Below are positions 45,373 to 57,490 of a stretch of DNA of 64,000 nt, piece after piece (position 1 is the first letter of the stretch; each line of letters opens with the position of its first letter). This DNA is from Eulemur rufifrons (lineage: Eukaryota; Chordata; Mammalia; Primates; Lemuridae). The stretch lies in contig NC_090984.1 of the NCBI RefSeq assembly GCF_041146395.1, positions 86,997,114-87,061,113 of the forward strand. The letters are read 5' to 3'. A model generated the notes under the pieces. That model saw only the letters and a list, made by a program, of their open reading frames with translations. It made no database searches and was not told the DNA's origin. Made by a program: the position numbers and the translations under genes.

Positions 45373-46386
45373 CACAGAGAAATTTGGATCTTGGTCTTTT
45401 TTGATTTTCCAGTGGGTGTATCTGGGTATCCATCTGTTTGGTTGCTACAGTGAATAGTAATGTCTGTTGGTATAATAATGAGTTGTCATTTGAAACAAGA
45501 AAACATCTTCTCCAAAGAAAGCTGATTCCTAAAAACATTGTGGTATACAAAAATGTGTAAGATTTCTTTTTATTTTTTACGGAAAGTGTTCTTTCTAGAA
45601 TACTTTGTATTTCTTACTAGAAAGAGTTTATAATGTGGCATTTGCTGAGATAATGATGCATTTTTGTAAAGTAACAGAACAAACCAGGATGAAAGGTTTC
45701 TAATGCCCCGAGGTTGTAGCAATAGATAATAGATACATTTTTATCTTTGTAAACATTCAAGTGATTTGATATAAGTATCCTTTAAATTGTCTCCCTTTTG
45801 AGTTTGAGGGCTAGGACAGTGCATAGGTGCAAACACATACGCACATGGATACCTGTAATCGACATATATGCAAAACACCCACAGAACACTGCTATATGCT
45901 GCCAACCCTGTATCCCCATTGTAAAATCCAACTTCAAGATCTTGCTACTGGGCATTCTGAAAAGCAGAAATTCCATCACTGTGGCAACCAAATTAACAAG
46001 CAAAGCCCCTCTGCTTTGAAGCTTAATATTTAAGCTTTCTACAGCTCCAGGTTCAAGGCTGTAGCAACTGAAGGAGTTGGGAGATAGACCGAGTCCAGCC
46101 ATCAACACACATTTAGCTGGTGCATGGCCTACCTTGTTTCTGGGACACTGCCCTTTCCTAATTGGCTTCTCCAGAATCAGATCATGCCTCTTCAGTCTAA
46201 AGACTGTCATTTGAATTAAATTGAATGGACTGTCATTTAGAAGTATTGTGTTTTTCTCACAAACACTCTTACCTAATATGTTGTCAAATGAAAGAGAAAT
46301 CGTAAAATATTTGTGAATGAGAAAACTTGTACATGGGCTTGCCTTCTATATACACCCTCTAGCTCTGGAAATCACAATATAAAAAG

Positions 46387-46394
46387 GGTTTGTT

Positions 46395-46426
<32 letters not shown>

Positions 46427-46560
46427 TGGCACTATATCTTCTTGCTTTGCTCCTAAAACCAGTTCTTATGGCTTTTGGAGGGTAAGCTACTGGGGAGGTC
46501 CATGTGTAATAATCACATGGACTAAAACATAGTTTTATACCAACCGTCTTTGTTGGCATT
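46387..46560 (-). mobile_element. Possible short retroposon with poly(A) tail
   Basis: An oligo(T) tract with TTTTC units (46390-46428) is followed by about 130 bp of less AT-rich sequence. Read on the minus strand this looks like a short transcript ending in poly(A). The parent is not recognised and no flanking duplication is evident. Could be a simple T-tract. Confidence 0.3.
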
Positions 46561-47207
46561 TAGCAAATGATAAATAATAAAGAATAATCCTTGGCAGTAT
46601 AGTAATTCAATAAAATTTTCTTGTTTAAAATCATTGGAAGTAATTTTTCCCCTACAAATTTCTTCAGACTCCCATACCACTACACCCCCCAAAAAAATTA
46701 TACTGCTAAGCCAATTAATAAGAAAGCATTAACGAATAAAAAAATCTATATAAGTGTAAAATGTAGTCTCTTACAATGAATTACTAGAAAATAATCGGTT
46801 AGTATATAAAACATACAGTGAAAAAAGGTTTCAAAAGATATGATTTGTTATAAGGGGAACCCATGTATAATGTATTTTTTCTGAATGAATCATTTATATG
46901 AAACTAATTATTGATAAAAAAAGTTGAATTTTTTTAAATGAAGGGTAGGGCTTTTTTAAATAAGTGTTTATGAGTGGGTTCTCATTTGAATACTCTGAAT
47001 ATTTAATGCATTAATCATATTCCAGGCCCTAAGAAAGATTCAGAGTAAGTTCCTCTTAGGTAGAGACAATTAACTAACTGTTAATTTGGGGTAAGAAAAC
47101 AAAAGTGAGCAAATCAAGGTAGCAAACATTTACCTTAATTTCTTTCTGTTTTGTAATGACTTGATTTTAAACAAACATTTTTCAGATACTTTTATAACAC
47201 CTTAGTG

Positions 47208-47400
47208 CACTATTTCTCAATCTTTTTTGTATTGTCATCTCTCTAAGGAGCCTTTAGAGACTTTTTTTTCTAAGTACTCCACCCTAAGAAATTTCAAGAC
47301 AGCAGATATACTGCATATCTGCATATGTATTGTGTGTTATACATTGTGCTTTATACATAAAAAGTATAAAGCTTACTCTTTTTGTTCAATGCAAGGTTAA
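47208..47400. mobile_element. Possible hAT-like remnant
   Basis: Begins 'ctatttctcaatcttttttgtattgtcatctctctaagg', a pattern of terminal sequence seen in some Charlie-type elements. The rest is too diverged to follow. Confidence 0.3.
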
Positions 47401-48874
47401 GAATGGCTAAATATAAATTTTTAAGTTAAAAATTAAATTAAAAAATTTAAAGCTATTGACATTTAAGTTTATAATTATATTTTCTGAGTAATTTTTAATA
47501 TTATATATTTACTCATATAAATTTTAGTAAATCAACCTATATATGAATATTAGCAATGTATTAATATATAATAATAGCAATGTAATACATTTTAAAAATT
47601 ATTTTTCTAGGAAAAATAAAACAATCGAAAAAATTAAATTAGTTTTAAAAGTTGTTTTTGGTGAACGTAACTTTTACCGTTTCTTAGTAGGAAGAAAAAA
47701 ACTTTTTAACTTAACTAGTCTACAAAAGAAAGTAATATATCCAAGAATGACAAATTAATGGGATACCTGAGCCTGATGTTTTTTAACTAAAAATTCAATG
47801 TTCAGTGTGATGCTAGTAAATTTAGCACTAATGTCTCCTCTTAAACATATCAATTCTATTTCTTTCCTTTGTTAATATGTTACTTACTGAACCCAAACCA
47901 ATTTTAACTATATAAGATGTTAGAAAACAAAGAAGTACTTTTGTCATTTCAGATCACATTGTTGAAAAGAAAAATTTAGTTATTTTGATCTCCACACTCA
48001 GTCATTTTACCTTTTTCAAATTTACATTTGCATTTCTCATTACATTTTGATTCGATGAGTCCTATCTGAATTTCCTCCACAGCTGATTGAACATTGCTTC
48101 CAACCGAATCTAATGTCCATGGCTTCACTTCCAAAGAAAATAAATAAAAAATCTATTTTCATTTCACCTCTAAAGAACACAAATTATCTAAATAATTCTT
48201 AAGCTCATTCTTGGTGAATTCTTGATTCATGGACTTCAGCTAACTTTTGCACACTATAATGTTGTTTTTTCTTTTTAAACTGCTTTCAGATAGCTCCCGT
48301 TTTTTCAGTAAAAGCTAATATGCATTGCAGTCCATTATTGTAATTATTTCCCTGGAAGTGATAGTTCTGTAAATTTCAGAAAAAATCCAAGCCGTGTAGT
48401 GTGTATTGTTTTTGTGTTTGCTGAGAGCTAAATCTGACTCCTTGCTTTCTATAAAATGAATTATTACCCCAAAAAGGTTTATAAATCTTGTTGGTTTCCT
48501 TTAAAAAGCTATCTGACTTCTGTACATAGAAGCCGCCCCACATACTGTTCTTTATCAAAACAAAGTTTCTGAAAAGGCAATCATCTTTGCTATGTGACTT
48601 TATTTCAAATGTGTTTCAAATGCTGGAAGGATTTTATTGCATCGCTATTGAAATTACACTCTCTATGTTCATAGGACAATCTCAGCAACTGTATGAACAC
48701 TACAAAGTTTTACAGTGATTTCTTCAAATTTTATAAGACTAAATCATTCCATTGTCATTTGTTTGTTCCTAAATAGGGAAGTAACAGTGTTACATTGCTC
48801 AAAATTCTAAGAAAGTTTTGCCTACTCTCAGGTTACAAAAATATTATCCTACACATCTTACATTTTTTTAAAGT

Positions 48875-49265
48875 TCTAGCTTTTACATTTAAGTCTATGA
48901 TCCATAAGTAAATTGATTTTTGTGTATGTGATATAGAATCCAGGTGGGTTTTTTTTTTTTTTCCCCCTGCCATATGACTATCCGGTTGTTTTAGCACTAT
49001 TTGTTAAAAAGACTTACTTTCCTTCCTTGCACTGCTTTGGTGCTTTTATCAAAAATCAAATGACCATAAATGCGAGGCTCTGTATTCCATTCCATTGCCT
49101 ATTTATCTGTCCAAATGCCAATACCATACTGTCTTAATTACTATAGTTTTGTAATAAATCATAAAATCAGATGGTAAAATCCTACAAATTTGTACTTCCT
49201 TTTCAAGATCTTATTAGACATTCTAGGTTTTTTGCATTTTCACACAGATTTTAGAATCAAAATAT
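48875..49265 (-). mobile_element. L1 ORF2 fragment
   Basis: Reversed L1 ORF2: 'tctatgatccataagtaaattgatttttgtg', 'agaatccaggtggg', 'tatccggttgttttagcactatttgtt', 'ccattgcctatttatctgtcc', 'aataccatactgtcttaattactatag', 'cttattagacattctagg' in blocks. A T/C tract (48946-48966) interrupts it. Dead. Confidence 0.8.
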
Positions 49266-51229
49266 ATTCATATACTCTTAAAAAATAAAATTTAAATGGT
49301 TCAATATAGCCATGCATCTAAGTAGAGCTCTGTGCATTGGAGTAGAGTTTTATGTATTCATGTCCCTGCGTAGAGTGAGATACTAACATCTTGGGATCAC
49401 ATATCCCATTATGGGAATCAATTTTTTTCCACATTTGTAGAACTACTCCAAAATCATGTGTTATATTACCGCCACCATTGATCCATTTGTCCCAAGCCAG
49501 CACTCTTAAGACTGGATTAACTAACTAGGTCATATCATATCACCAGCCACAACAAAATGACTCATTACTTTGACTAAAACCAAGTGAATTAAAATATCAA
49601 AACTTTAACTGTTATATAAAAGGATTATCATTTATTTCAAATAAATGCTGTTGAACAAGTTCAACCAGCATTTGTAAGTTTGAAAACATTCAGGAATGTC
49701 AAATAACCATTGTCCAAACTAAACTTTCAAAAATATTTTTCTTTAGATTGCTGGACTAAGTTTTAAATAAAGATCTCTATAAAGAACAGCTTGCAATGAT
49801 TTAAATATCCTTTCTTCAGGGTATCACAGAGCAATACTTTCCAAAGCCAAGTAATTTTACCCATCATATGGTAATCAATAACAACAGGATAGCAGAAATT
49901 CTCCTTTTAAATTCTAGTCAATTCTCTCCTTTCCCAAAGATTTTTTTCTATCTTGAGAAAATGGTTTTCGAAAAAAAATAACCAGTGGAAAGGAAAAGGG
50001 GGATAAAAGTCTTTCTTATAAAATTAAATCTTCTTTAGCAGAGACTGGCATGTTCTTAACATATTCATAGAAGTATCCCCTCCAGTTATGTTGCAAAAGC
50101 CATGCAAATAATAATTGTGGCTAAGTGCGCGACATTGACAGTCAATATTGTATTTTCCAAGCTTGTACTCATTATTCTTTATAGTAGTCATGCATTATGT
50201 GAAAGATCAAAAGATTTACATATCATATGGAGTGCTTTAGGGAATAACTTGCTGAGTACTTTAAATGCACAATGTTCCACAGCCTTTTAAATACGGATTT
50301 CACTTCTCTCTTCTTTGTGATAAAGAAATAACAAGATAGAGCTAGGTGTTTTTTCTTAATATAATAGCATGTCTATTTTAAAATATAAGATAAAAGTTTG
50401 ATATTTTTATCTGTAATTCTAAACACAATTTTGTGATCCAAAAGAATAAATTGTAGCTTTCCTTCCATGTGTGTTGAAAAATAAAATCCATACAACCCAA
50501 CTTCAACAGATTCTCAAGCAATCCGTGTCACTACTTTCATTGAAGTTACTATATGATAGGGCTGATTCATCTGCCTGAAGCCATTGATAGTGTAGCCTTT
50601 CTGGAAACTGAGAATGGGACTCGATGGCTTTATTTTACAAAGCTTTAATATAAAATATGGTGGGAGGTGCTAGCAACAGTCATTTTTTCAGTGAGTATGG
50701 ATATAAAAACATAAGGGAGAAAGTTGCTAAAGAAAAGGAATCTGGTTCATTGGCTCTGAATTTCCCTTACCTGAGATGGACCAAATAGGAGGTTGAAAGA
50801 GTCACCATTCCAGGACTCTGCATGTGTTGGCTGGCACTTCTTCCATTCATAAGGTTATTATTAATAACAGTAACAGGCAATTAATTGACATGAACAAAAC
50901 CAGCTGAAAGACACTGCTCCTAAAACAATTACTTTAAAGAAAAAAAAAAAATGAAAATTTCCTAAAATCATCTATGCCAATGTGAAACACATCAGAAAGA
51001 CAAGTTCTCCAATACCCTTAAAAATATTAGTGATTAAATACTTAGGAACACCTCTTTCCAGGATTTTTGTGATAATTCATACTAGTTTGTTGTACCAACA
51101 CAACTTATCCATATCAGTAATTTCAATAACCAGTGTTGCTCTGTGGGTGCTCTATATAACATGTACATTCAACCAAGAAGGAAGTAGAGGGAAACTGAGG
51201 CAGAAGAGAGCAGGAAAGCCCCTATAATG
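49266..51229. other. Unique AT-rich sequence
   Basis: No gene or named repeat over about 2 kb. Simple A-run at 50939-50952. Confidence 0.45.
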
Positions 51230-51430
51230 CATTAGTATAAGAGTCCTTGCACTGTGTTATCATCGCATACTGCACAGATATACTGTATTTTTATGCTTTC
51301 TAATCCAGCCAAATACCCAAGTGCATCTGCTGTCCAGGAAAGCACACAAGGTGGAAGTTGGATGGTGAGTGGCCAATCCAAAGTATCTGCCTTAGCAATT
51401 GGCAGAAAAATGTCACTCATATTTAACCAC
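51230..51430. repeat. Diverged repeat, copy 1
   Basis: The part 51335-51420 ('aggaaagcacacaag', 'gtggccaatccaaagtatctgcc', 'tgtcactcat') matches 53545-53640 in order. Two copies of the same unassigned repeat family about 2.2 kb apart. Confidence 0.5.
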
Positions 51431-52185
51431 TTTGCACAAGTGTGTATGCAAACTATTCTGTTATATTGCATTTCAGCCACAGTGCTTTACTGACATAGAC
51501 CAAATACTGATAGAGGGGTGTGGATAAGAGATGAGAACTTGTCATTATAAGGCCTCTTTTCCTAAGAAGGCCTTGTTTTCCTGCTGTAGGAAAAAAATGC
51601 TGGGAAAAACCAGAGAGTGCATTTATTTGGAGCATTTCGCTTTACTCCAGAACAAACTGAATGAAAACTCTTCTTTAATGAAGCATAACAGTGTAGAGAA
51701 TTCTGCTTAAATATTTGCTCAGATAATATTTTCTTACTCTGAAGCTATGAATCTGGCAACAGAGACAGATTAATAATAACAATGAGCCCTGTGGTTGTTT
51801 GAAGAGAGACTTTGTGTATCCAGATGTAGCAATCAAATAAGCTCTGATAACTTATAGCACAGAACCATATGCAGATTGCCAGGGGGCTGTTGTTCATGAG
51901 CCTGAATGTTTAAGGCTGTGACACTGGCCCTTCTACTTCCTAGAGCGTTGCGGTAGTGAACGCTACAGAAATGACAAAGTCAAAACACACATGAAATGTG
52001 CTGCCTGATTCAGCTTCAGCTTCAGAAATATTTTAAAATCACTTGAAGAATAACTGCAGTTTTAAATGCATAAGGAGGTTTCAGGCATTTAACATCATCA
52101 TAAGGAACATGTCTGCATAATAATCTTGAACTAAAGAAGCCAGAAGAATAAAATGATGGTCTTTAGGAAGAAGATACTATATATG
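51431..52185. other. Unique sequence
   Basis: No repeats named. The stretch 51780-52135 is repeat-free with mixed composition and could be conserved, but there is no direct sign of function. Short AC tract at about 52192-52208 follows. Confidence 0.35.
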
Positions 52186-52251
52186 TACATATACACACAC
52201 ACACACACCACTAAGGAAATAGTTTTGGGAGTCTATGTTTTTGTTTGTTTT

Positions 52252-52530
52252 GTTTGTGTCTTGGTCCATTTTTGCTGCTATGCCAGAATTCCTGGGTAAT
52301 TTATACTGTATAGAAATTTATTGGCTCATAGTTCTGAAGACTGGGAAGTCCAAGATCAAGGGGCTGGCATCTTGGGAGGGCCTTTTTGCTTTGTCATTCT
52401 ATGGCAGAAGGCTGAAGAGTGAGAGTGAGAGTGCTAAAGAGTGATGGAGACAGAGAAAGAAAGAGAGAGAGAGAGGGCTGAACTCCCCCTTTTATAGTAC
52501 CACCAGTTCTACCCATGACGGTTTGTTTAT
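52252..52530 (-). mobile_element. MaLR-type LTR fragment
   Basis: 'cttggtccatttttgctgctatgccagaa', 'tgggtaatttatactgtatag', 'agttctgaagactgggaagtccaagatcaagg', 'tatggcagaaggc', 'cccccttttatag' in blocks follow the reversed start of the same LTR class as at 43000. GA-rich tract at 52450-52478. Confidence 0.75.
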
Positions 52531-52689
52531 TTTAATAAGGAGGAGAAGAAGAAAGCATCAAAACAAAACAAGATACTAGCTTTCTCCTATAAGTTTGTCA
52601 GGACCATTTATACCCAGTGTCAGGGACATGCAATATACTTAGTTGAAAACAGACACAATCTTTGTAGTGGGAAATCTGGCCATACGTAT

Positions 52690-52990
52690 CAAAAACCTTT
52701 AAGGTGGACTTAGAAATTCCTCCTCTACAAATTTACACTAAGGAAATAAAGAGTAAAAAACCTGACTGTGTATTAAAAATGTTCATTTTGGCTTTGTTCC
52801 TAACAGCTGAAAATTAGAAACAACCTACAGATTCAAAATAAGGGATAGGCTATAAATATGAATGTATGTTCATAATATCAGATGAAAAGCATACTACAGG
52901 GCAATATTTTTGTTATGTTCCTGATTTTCTAAATTATGTGTGTTAATATGTCCAGGCACAGAAAAAAGAATGGAGATTATCTCAGGTAAA
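52690..52990 (+). mobile_element. L1ME-like fragment
   Basis: 'acactaaggaaataaagag', 'gttcattttggctttgttcctaacagctgaaaattagaaacaacctacag', 'aaataagggataggctataaat' in blocks follow old L1 ORF2/3' sequence. Confidence 0.65.
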
Positions 52991-53261
52991 ATGTTTGTAA
53001 ATAAATGTTTGCTTTCTTTCTTATTCCTTTTTAGTGACATTTTTATTATGAGCCCAAGTTCATTTTATAATGAGAACAAAAGCTATAAAACTATTTCCAT
53101 TTTGAACAAAGAAAAAAGAAGTACATTTTATTTTAAATATATCTTTGGGTGCTATGTACCAAATTCTATTTTTACTATATAAACTCATACTTAAGTGATA
53201 TTTTATATTGGGGAAAAAACCCCAAAGCCAGAAATATTGTACAAAGGTAGCTATATTGGCT
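52991..53261. other. AT-rich sequence, possibly degraded L1
   Basis: No clear match. The 80-codon frame at 52940-53182 overlaps L1-like DNA. Confidence 0.35.
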
Positions 53262-53645
53262 AGGGTTCAGTTACAGAAAACTGAATCTACTCTGGTTCAC
53301 TTAGGTATAAATGGGTTTATTACACTCTAGACAATGGCCAATAGAATGTGTGGGATGGCTAAAGAAACAGATTCTAGAATTAATTCCTAGGAGCAGCCCC
53401 AAGGCAGCAGAGTTCTTAATTCTTCTTAGCTCTATTCTTATTAATGTCTTTGACAAACACATCTGATTGGTGAAACCAAATTACATTTGAGTTCCTAGCT
53501 TCAAGGGAGTCTAGGGAATGTAGTTTTCAGATTTCTAGTTTCTGGAGTGCAGGAAAGCATGCAAGAAGGGGGTTGAAAGTTGAGTGGCCCCATTCAAAGT
53601 ATATGCTTCAACAACTGAGTAGAAGACTGTTACTCAGTGTGCCAA
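53262..53645. repeat. Diverged repeat, copy 2
   Basis: Begins 'ggctagggttcagttacag', has 'aaatgggtttattacactctag' like the start of several mammalian LTR/DNA repeats, and ends with the section shared with 51335-51420. Family not assigned. Confidence 0.5.
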
Positions 53646-54109
53646 GAGATTCCTATTATTATTTTGCTGACTGATTATTGTAAACCCTCTCTGCAGAGTT
53701 TTGATTCACATACCAAGGCTGATGGAGGAAAAGAAATGTGGTGGACCAAATATGTCTAAAAACCAAACAGGTCAGAAAGAAGCATTTATAAATGCATTAG
53801 TTACCTTTCTATTTATACTTCAGCTTGTTTGAATAAATCTTTAAGTTTTAATGAATTTTTAATAATTTTAACTCCTTAACAAAATATATAATATATATAT
53901 ATTTCATAAAATTTGAACACACTTTTCAAATTCAAACACAATTTGATTTGTTAATACCCTCTAATCAAAGTGGGTACTCTTAACTGAATAATTATCTTTC
54001 TGAATTGAATAGCAGTAGATGGTTAGTTCATAGATTTTTTTAGAGTTCTCACTTGCAGGGGTACACATAATCTTCATATATTTTTCTATATGTCTTTTAA
54101 GATATGGGT

Positions 54110-54400
54110 ATGTGTATCTATTCTCAATATTTCACTGACTATACTGATGACTACTGTCCTCTCCACTTTCTCTGCTAGAAAAATTATCACTCAGCTTTCA
54201 AGACTCAACCCAAATATCACTTCCTCTGAGAAGGCTTTCCAAATTCCTTGTGAGAATTTTATTATTTTCACTCTCATTCTTTATATTGTTACTACTAGAC
54301 TTAACATAGTGTATTGTGGTGAATTCAGTACCTGTCTTCACTCCTGTCTCTGCCCCCTCACCATGACAGCAAATTGAGAGCACGTCTTAGTCATGTGACC
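54110..54400 (+). mobile_element. L2-like LINE fragment
   Basis: 'ttcaagactcaacccaaatatcacttcctctgagaaggctttcc' (in blocks) is the standard L2 segment. The remainder is diverged but compatible. The 95-codon frame is not a gene. Confidence 0.65.
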
Positions 54401-54539
54401 ACCCCAGGAGAATGGGATTGTAGGTATGGCAGCAAGTGGACTGAGACTGGAGGAAGAGTGATCCTCCAAAGGAAAATTAGGGTGCTCTTGTCAGAAGAAG
54501 GAGAAGGAAAACAAATGAATGTTTATTACACAATACAGA

Positions 54540-54850
54540 AAAAAATTTAACTGGATCTCAAAGGCATTATACCGAGTGACAAAAAAGTCAAATATCAAAA
54601 CTTGTATACTGTATGATTCCATTGATACAAATTCTTGAAATTTATTGTCAAAATTACAAAATTGTAGAGACAGAGAACAGACTAGTGGTTGTCAGGGGTC
54701 ATGGATAGAGGTGGAAAAGGAACGTGGGCATGACTATAAAGCGGTAACACAAAGGAGAACTTTGCTGATGATATAGTTCTATATCTTAACTATGGTGGTT
54801 ACACAAAAGATCAGAGTTTCATAGAAAAGAAAATGTGATCTAAGAAAATC
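54540..54850 (+). mobile_element. L1M 3' end
   Basis: 'ctcaaaggcattataccgagtgac', 'catactgtatgattccattga'-like, 'acaaaattgtagagacagagaacagactagtggttgtcagggg', 'ctatggtggttacac' in blocks. This is the old L1M (L1MC/ME) 3' region. Confidence 0.8.
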
Positions 54851-55539
54851 ATATCCAATGAGCCAAATGTTGTTCTTCTATGACAGCTGCAGGTAGATAT
54901 TCACAAACTGGAAAAAAGAAAACTCAGAAATGCAGGATCCATATACCTTTGTTGGAAAAAACTACTTGACAATTAAATCCCTCCTATTATGAGATTAATC
55001 AAAAATTATAACTTAGACTGGAAAAGCTATTGTAAAAGGACTAGCAGTGAGCATCATATTTGTTTACACTTGTTAAAATAATACAATACATTTTTGAGGA
55101 TCAGAATCTCAATATTATAAACATGGGCATCGGACAAATAACCTAACTACAGGAGGGTGAAGGGAGAAGATGTGAGAGCACATGTAAGAGCACTGATATT
55201 CTTCCATTTCACAGAAAAGCCTTCATTGATAACATCTAATATTAAAACACATATATCTCCAATTCAAAGTTTGTTACTATCTTTTCTTTAACTTAGACAT
55301 AGCATTTGAAAAATATTAAATCTTACAGTGAAAAATATTTAAAGTTCAAAAACCCTAAAGCCTCTCTTTTTCTTTCATTAAATTGAAGGAAAATTGCATG
55401 TGCTTACTTTTGTGTTATACAAATCAAGTTCTAGATTATGATCCCAGTTTTATAAGAGCATTCCCCCCCCCATCATGTGTATACACATAAATATATCTGA
55501 AAATGTTCATCTAATGTAATAGTAATGATATCATGCCTG
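54851..55539. other. AT-rich sequence, no gene seen
   Basis: No named repeat. A C-run lies near 55465-55472. Confidence 0.4.
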
Positions 55540-55790
55540 GGCAATTGAATTTGGGGTGATTTTTAAATATTCAACATTATTCTTTAATGTCTGGTTCTTT
55601 TCTATGTATATGTTTAATTTCTTACAAAAAAATATGGTTTTTACCTTAATTAAAAATACTAATAGCAAATATGCCACTAGGTCAATAGTTGTTATTTCTA
55701 GGCAGTGGATGTATACTTCTTTTCTTCTTTGTACTTTAACATTTTTTTATATTCAAAAACAAAATAAATACTATTTTAGTTTTTAAAGAG
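55540..55790 (+). mobile_element. Possible L1ME 3' UTR
   Basis: 'tttggggtgatttttaaatattc', 'gttatttctaggcagtgg', 'cttcttttcttctttgtactttaacatttttttatattc' in blocks resemble old L1ME 3' UTR. Weak. Confidence 0.45.
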
Positions 55791-56400
55791 ATGAGAGGCA
55801 AGCTGAGCAACAAAGGAAGACTTCTAATACCTAAAATTTAGCACTGAAATTAAGGCTGAGGAACAACAAATCAGGAGGACAAGAAGATCAAGAAGCTCCG
55901 GGATCCATTTTTAGGTTTTTTTCTCTGCACTGCTCTAAATCACTTAACGTTTTTCATTTCTTAGTAGTCAGACCTGCATGCTAACAGACTGATCATGTGC
56001 CCCCATCTCAATGATCTGGGTTTTCAACAATATGGTGTTGGAGAGTTTTTCAACCCTGTTGATTTGAAGGGATATCTGTTCAGTGCTTCAGTCCACACAG
56101 TACCATTTGATGCCCTGGGAAAGGACTGGGCAGATCTCCATTCCAAATGGAAGCCTCTCCAGGATTGGGAAGTGAGCAGGAAGGAATGCAGCAAGCTGAA
56201 ATTATCCTAGAGATCTTAATAGAGAAATATGATTACAGACTAGGATTTAGAGCAAGAAATCTACCTCAGACATTGCCTAAGAGGAGTAGGCACCAAAGTG
56301 CCTTGGTGTAAAATGCTCTGATTCCCAACAAAGTCCCATAGCTTAAAACCCAAGCATCACATTACAATGAGCTTGTTGCTACTCAAACACAACCCGCTGT
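55791..56400. other. Unique sequence
   Basis: A 71-codon frame (55995-56210) has no domain I recognise. No repeat named. Confidence 0.4.
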
Positions 56401-56765
<365 letters not shown>

Positions 56766-56771
56766 GCAAGC

Positions 56772-57076
56772 ACAGTTGGCCCTCCTTCTCTGTGGTTTTC
56801 ACATCTGCAGATTCAACCAACCTTGGATCAAAAATAAAAATAATACAATAACAAAAATAATACAAATCTTAAAATATAGTATAACAACTATTTACATTGT
56901 GCTTACATTATACTAGGTATTATAAGTAATCTAGAGGTGATATAAAGTATAGGAGAGGATATGCATAGGTAATGTGCAAATATTATGCCATTTTATATCA
57001 GGGACTTGAGCATCCATGGGTGTTGGTATCTGTGGGGGTCCTGGAACCAATCCCTCATGGATACCGAGGTCCACTG
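56772..57076. mobile_element. TcMar-Tigger-like MITE
   Basis: Left end 'cagttggccctccttctctg', then 'agattcaaccaaccttggatc', 'aggtattataagtaatctagaggtgatataaagtatagg', 'tatgccattttatatcagggacttgagcatcc', right end 'ggataccgaggtccactg' in blocks. Ends are inverted copies. TA follows the right end; the left TA is CA. The young Alu sits only 20 bp to its left. Confidence 0.85.
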
Positions 57077-57257
57077 TACTTCCAAAGATCCTACCTTTGC
57101 ATTGGCTTACCTACCTTGGTTTGCAGATTTGTGTGTGTTCACCCACCTAAATGAAGGTAGAGAGAATCAGAGGCCATGACCTAGATTCAGAGAAGTGGGC
57201 TAGTCTTGGATAGCAGAGTCATCCTTTCTGGGAATCAAATTAAGACTTAGAAGAGCA

Positions 57258-57490
57258 TTGCTAATCAGAACAGCTAACATTTATTGAGTACTTAATGTGG
57301 ACCTGGAACTGTACTAAGTATTTGACATTCATTATCTTACTTAAGCCTCATGATCTCTATTATCTTCATTTTATAGATGAGGAAATTGAGGATTAATAAG
57401 TTAAGAAAGTTTAAAACCCAAGTTTATGTGGTCACATAGCTGGGCAGCAAGGGATCCAATCCCAGGTCTGACTGTCCAGCACATTGCATG
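57258..57490 (-). mobile_element. MIR SINE, near full length
   Basis: 'cagctaacatttattgagtac', 'cattatcttacttaagcctcatgatc', 'tcattttatagatgaggaaattgagg', 'cacatagctgggcagcaaggg', 'tccaatcccaggtctgactgtccagc' in blocks. The best MIR in the window. Confidence 0.9.

Larger units (their letters stand above)
44931..48874. other. AT-rich, largely unique block
   Basis: Contains a (CA)n tract, a T-run with a possible retroposon (46.39-46.56 kb) and a weak hAT-like piece (47.21-47.40 kb). The 142-codon minus frame at 45782-46210 has no recognised domain. No gene supported. Confidence 0.45.

Noticed and set aside
45782..46210. 142-codon minus-strand frame as a gene
   Set aside because: No domain, splice context or codon pattern supports it; AT-rich surroundings; length compatible with chance in 64 kb.
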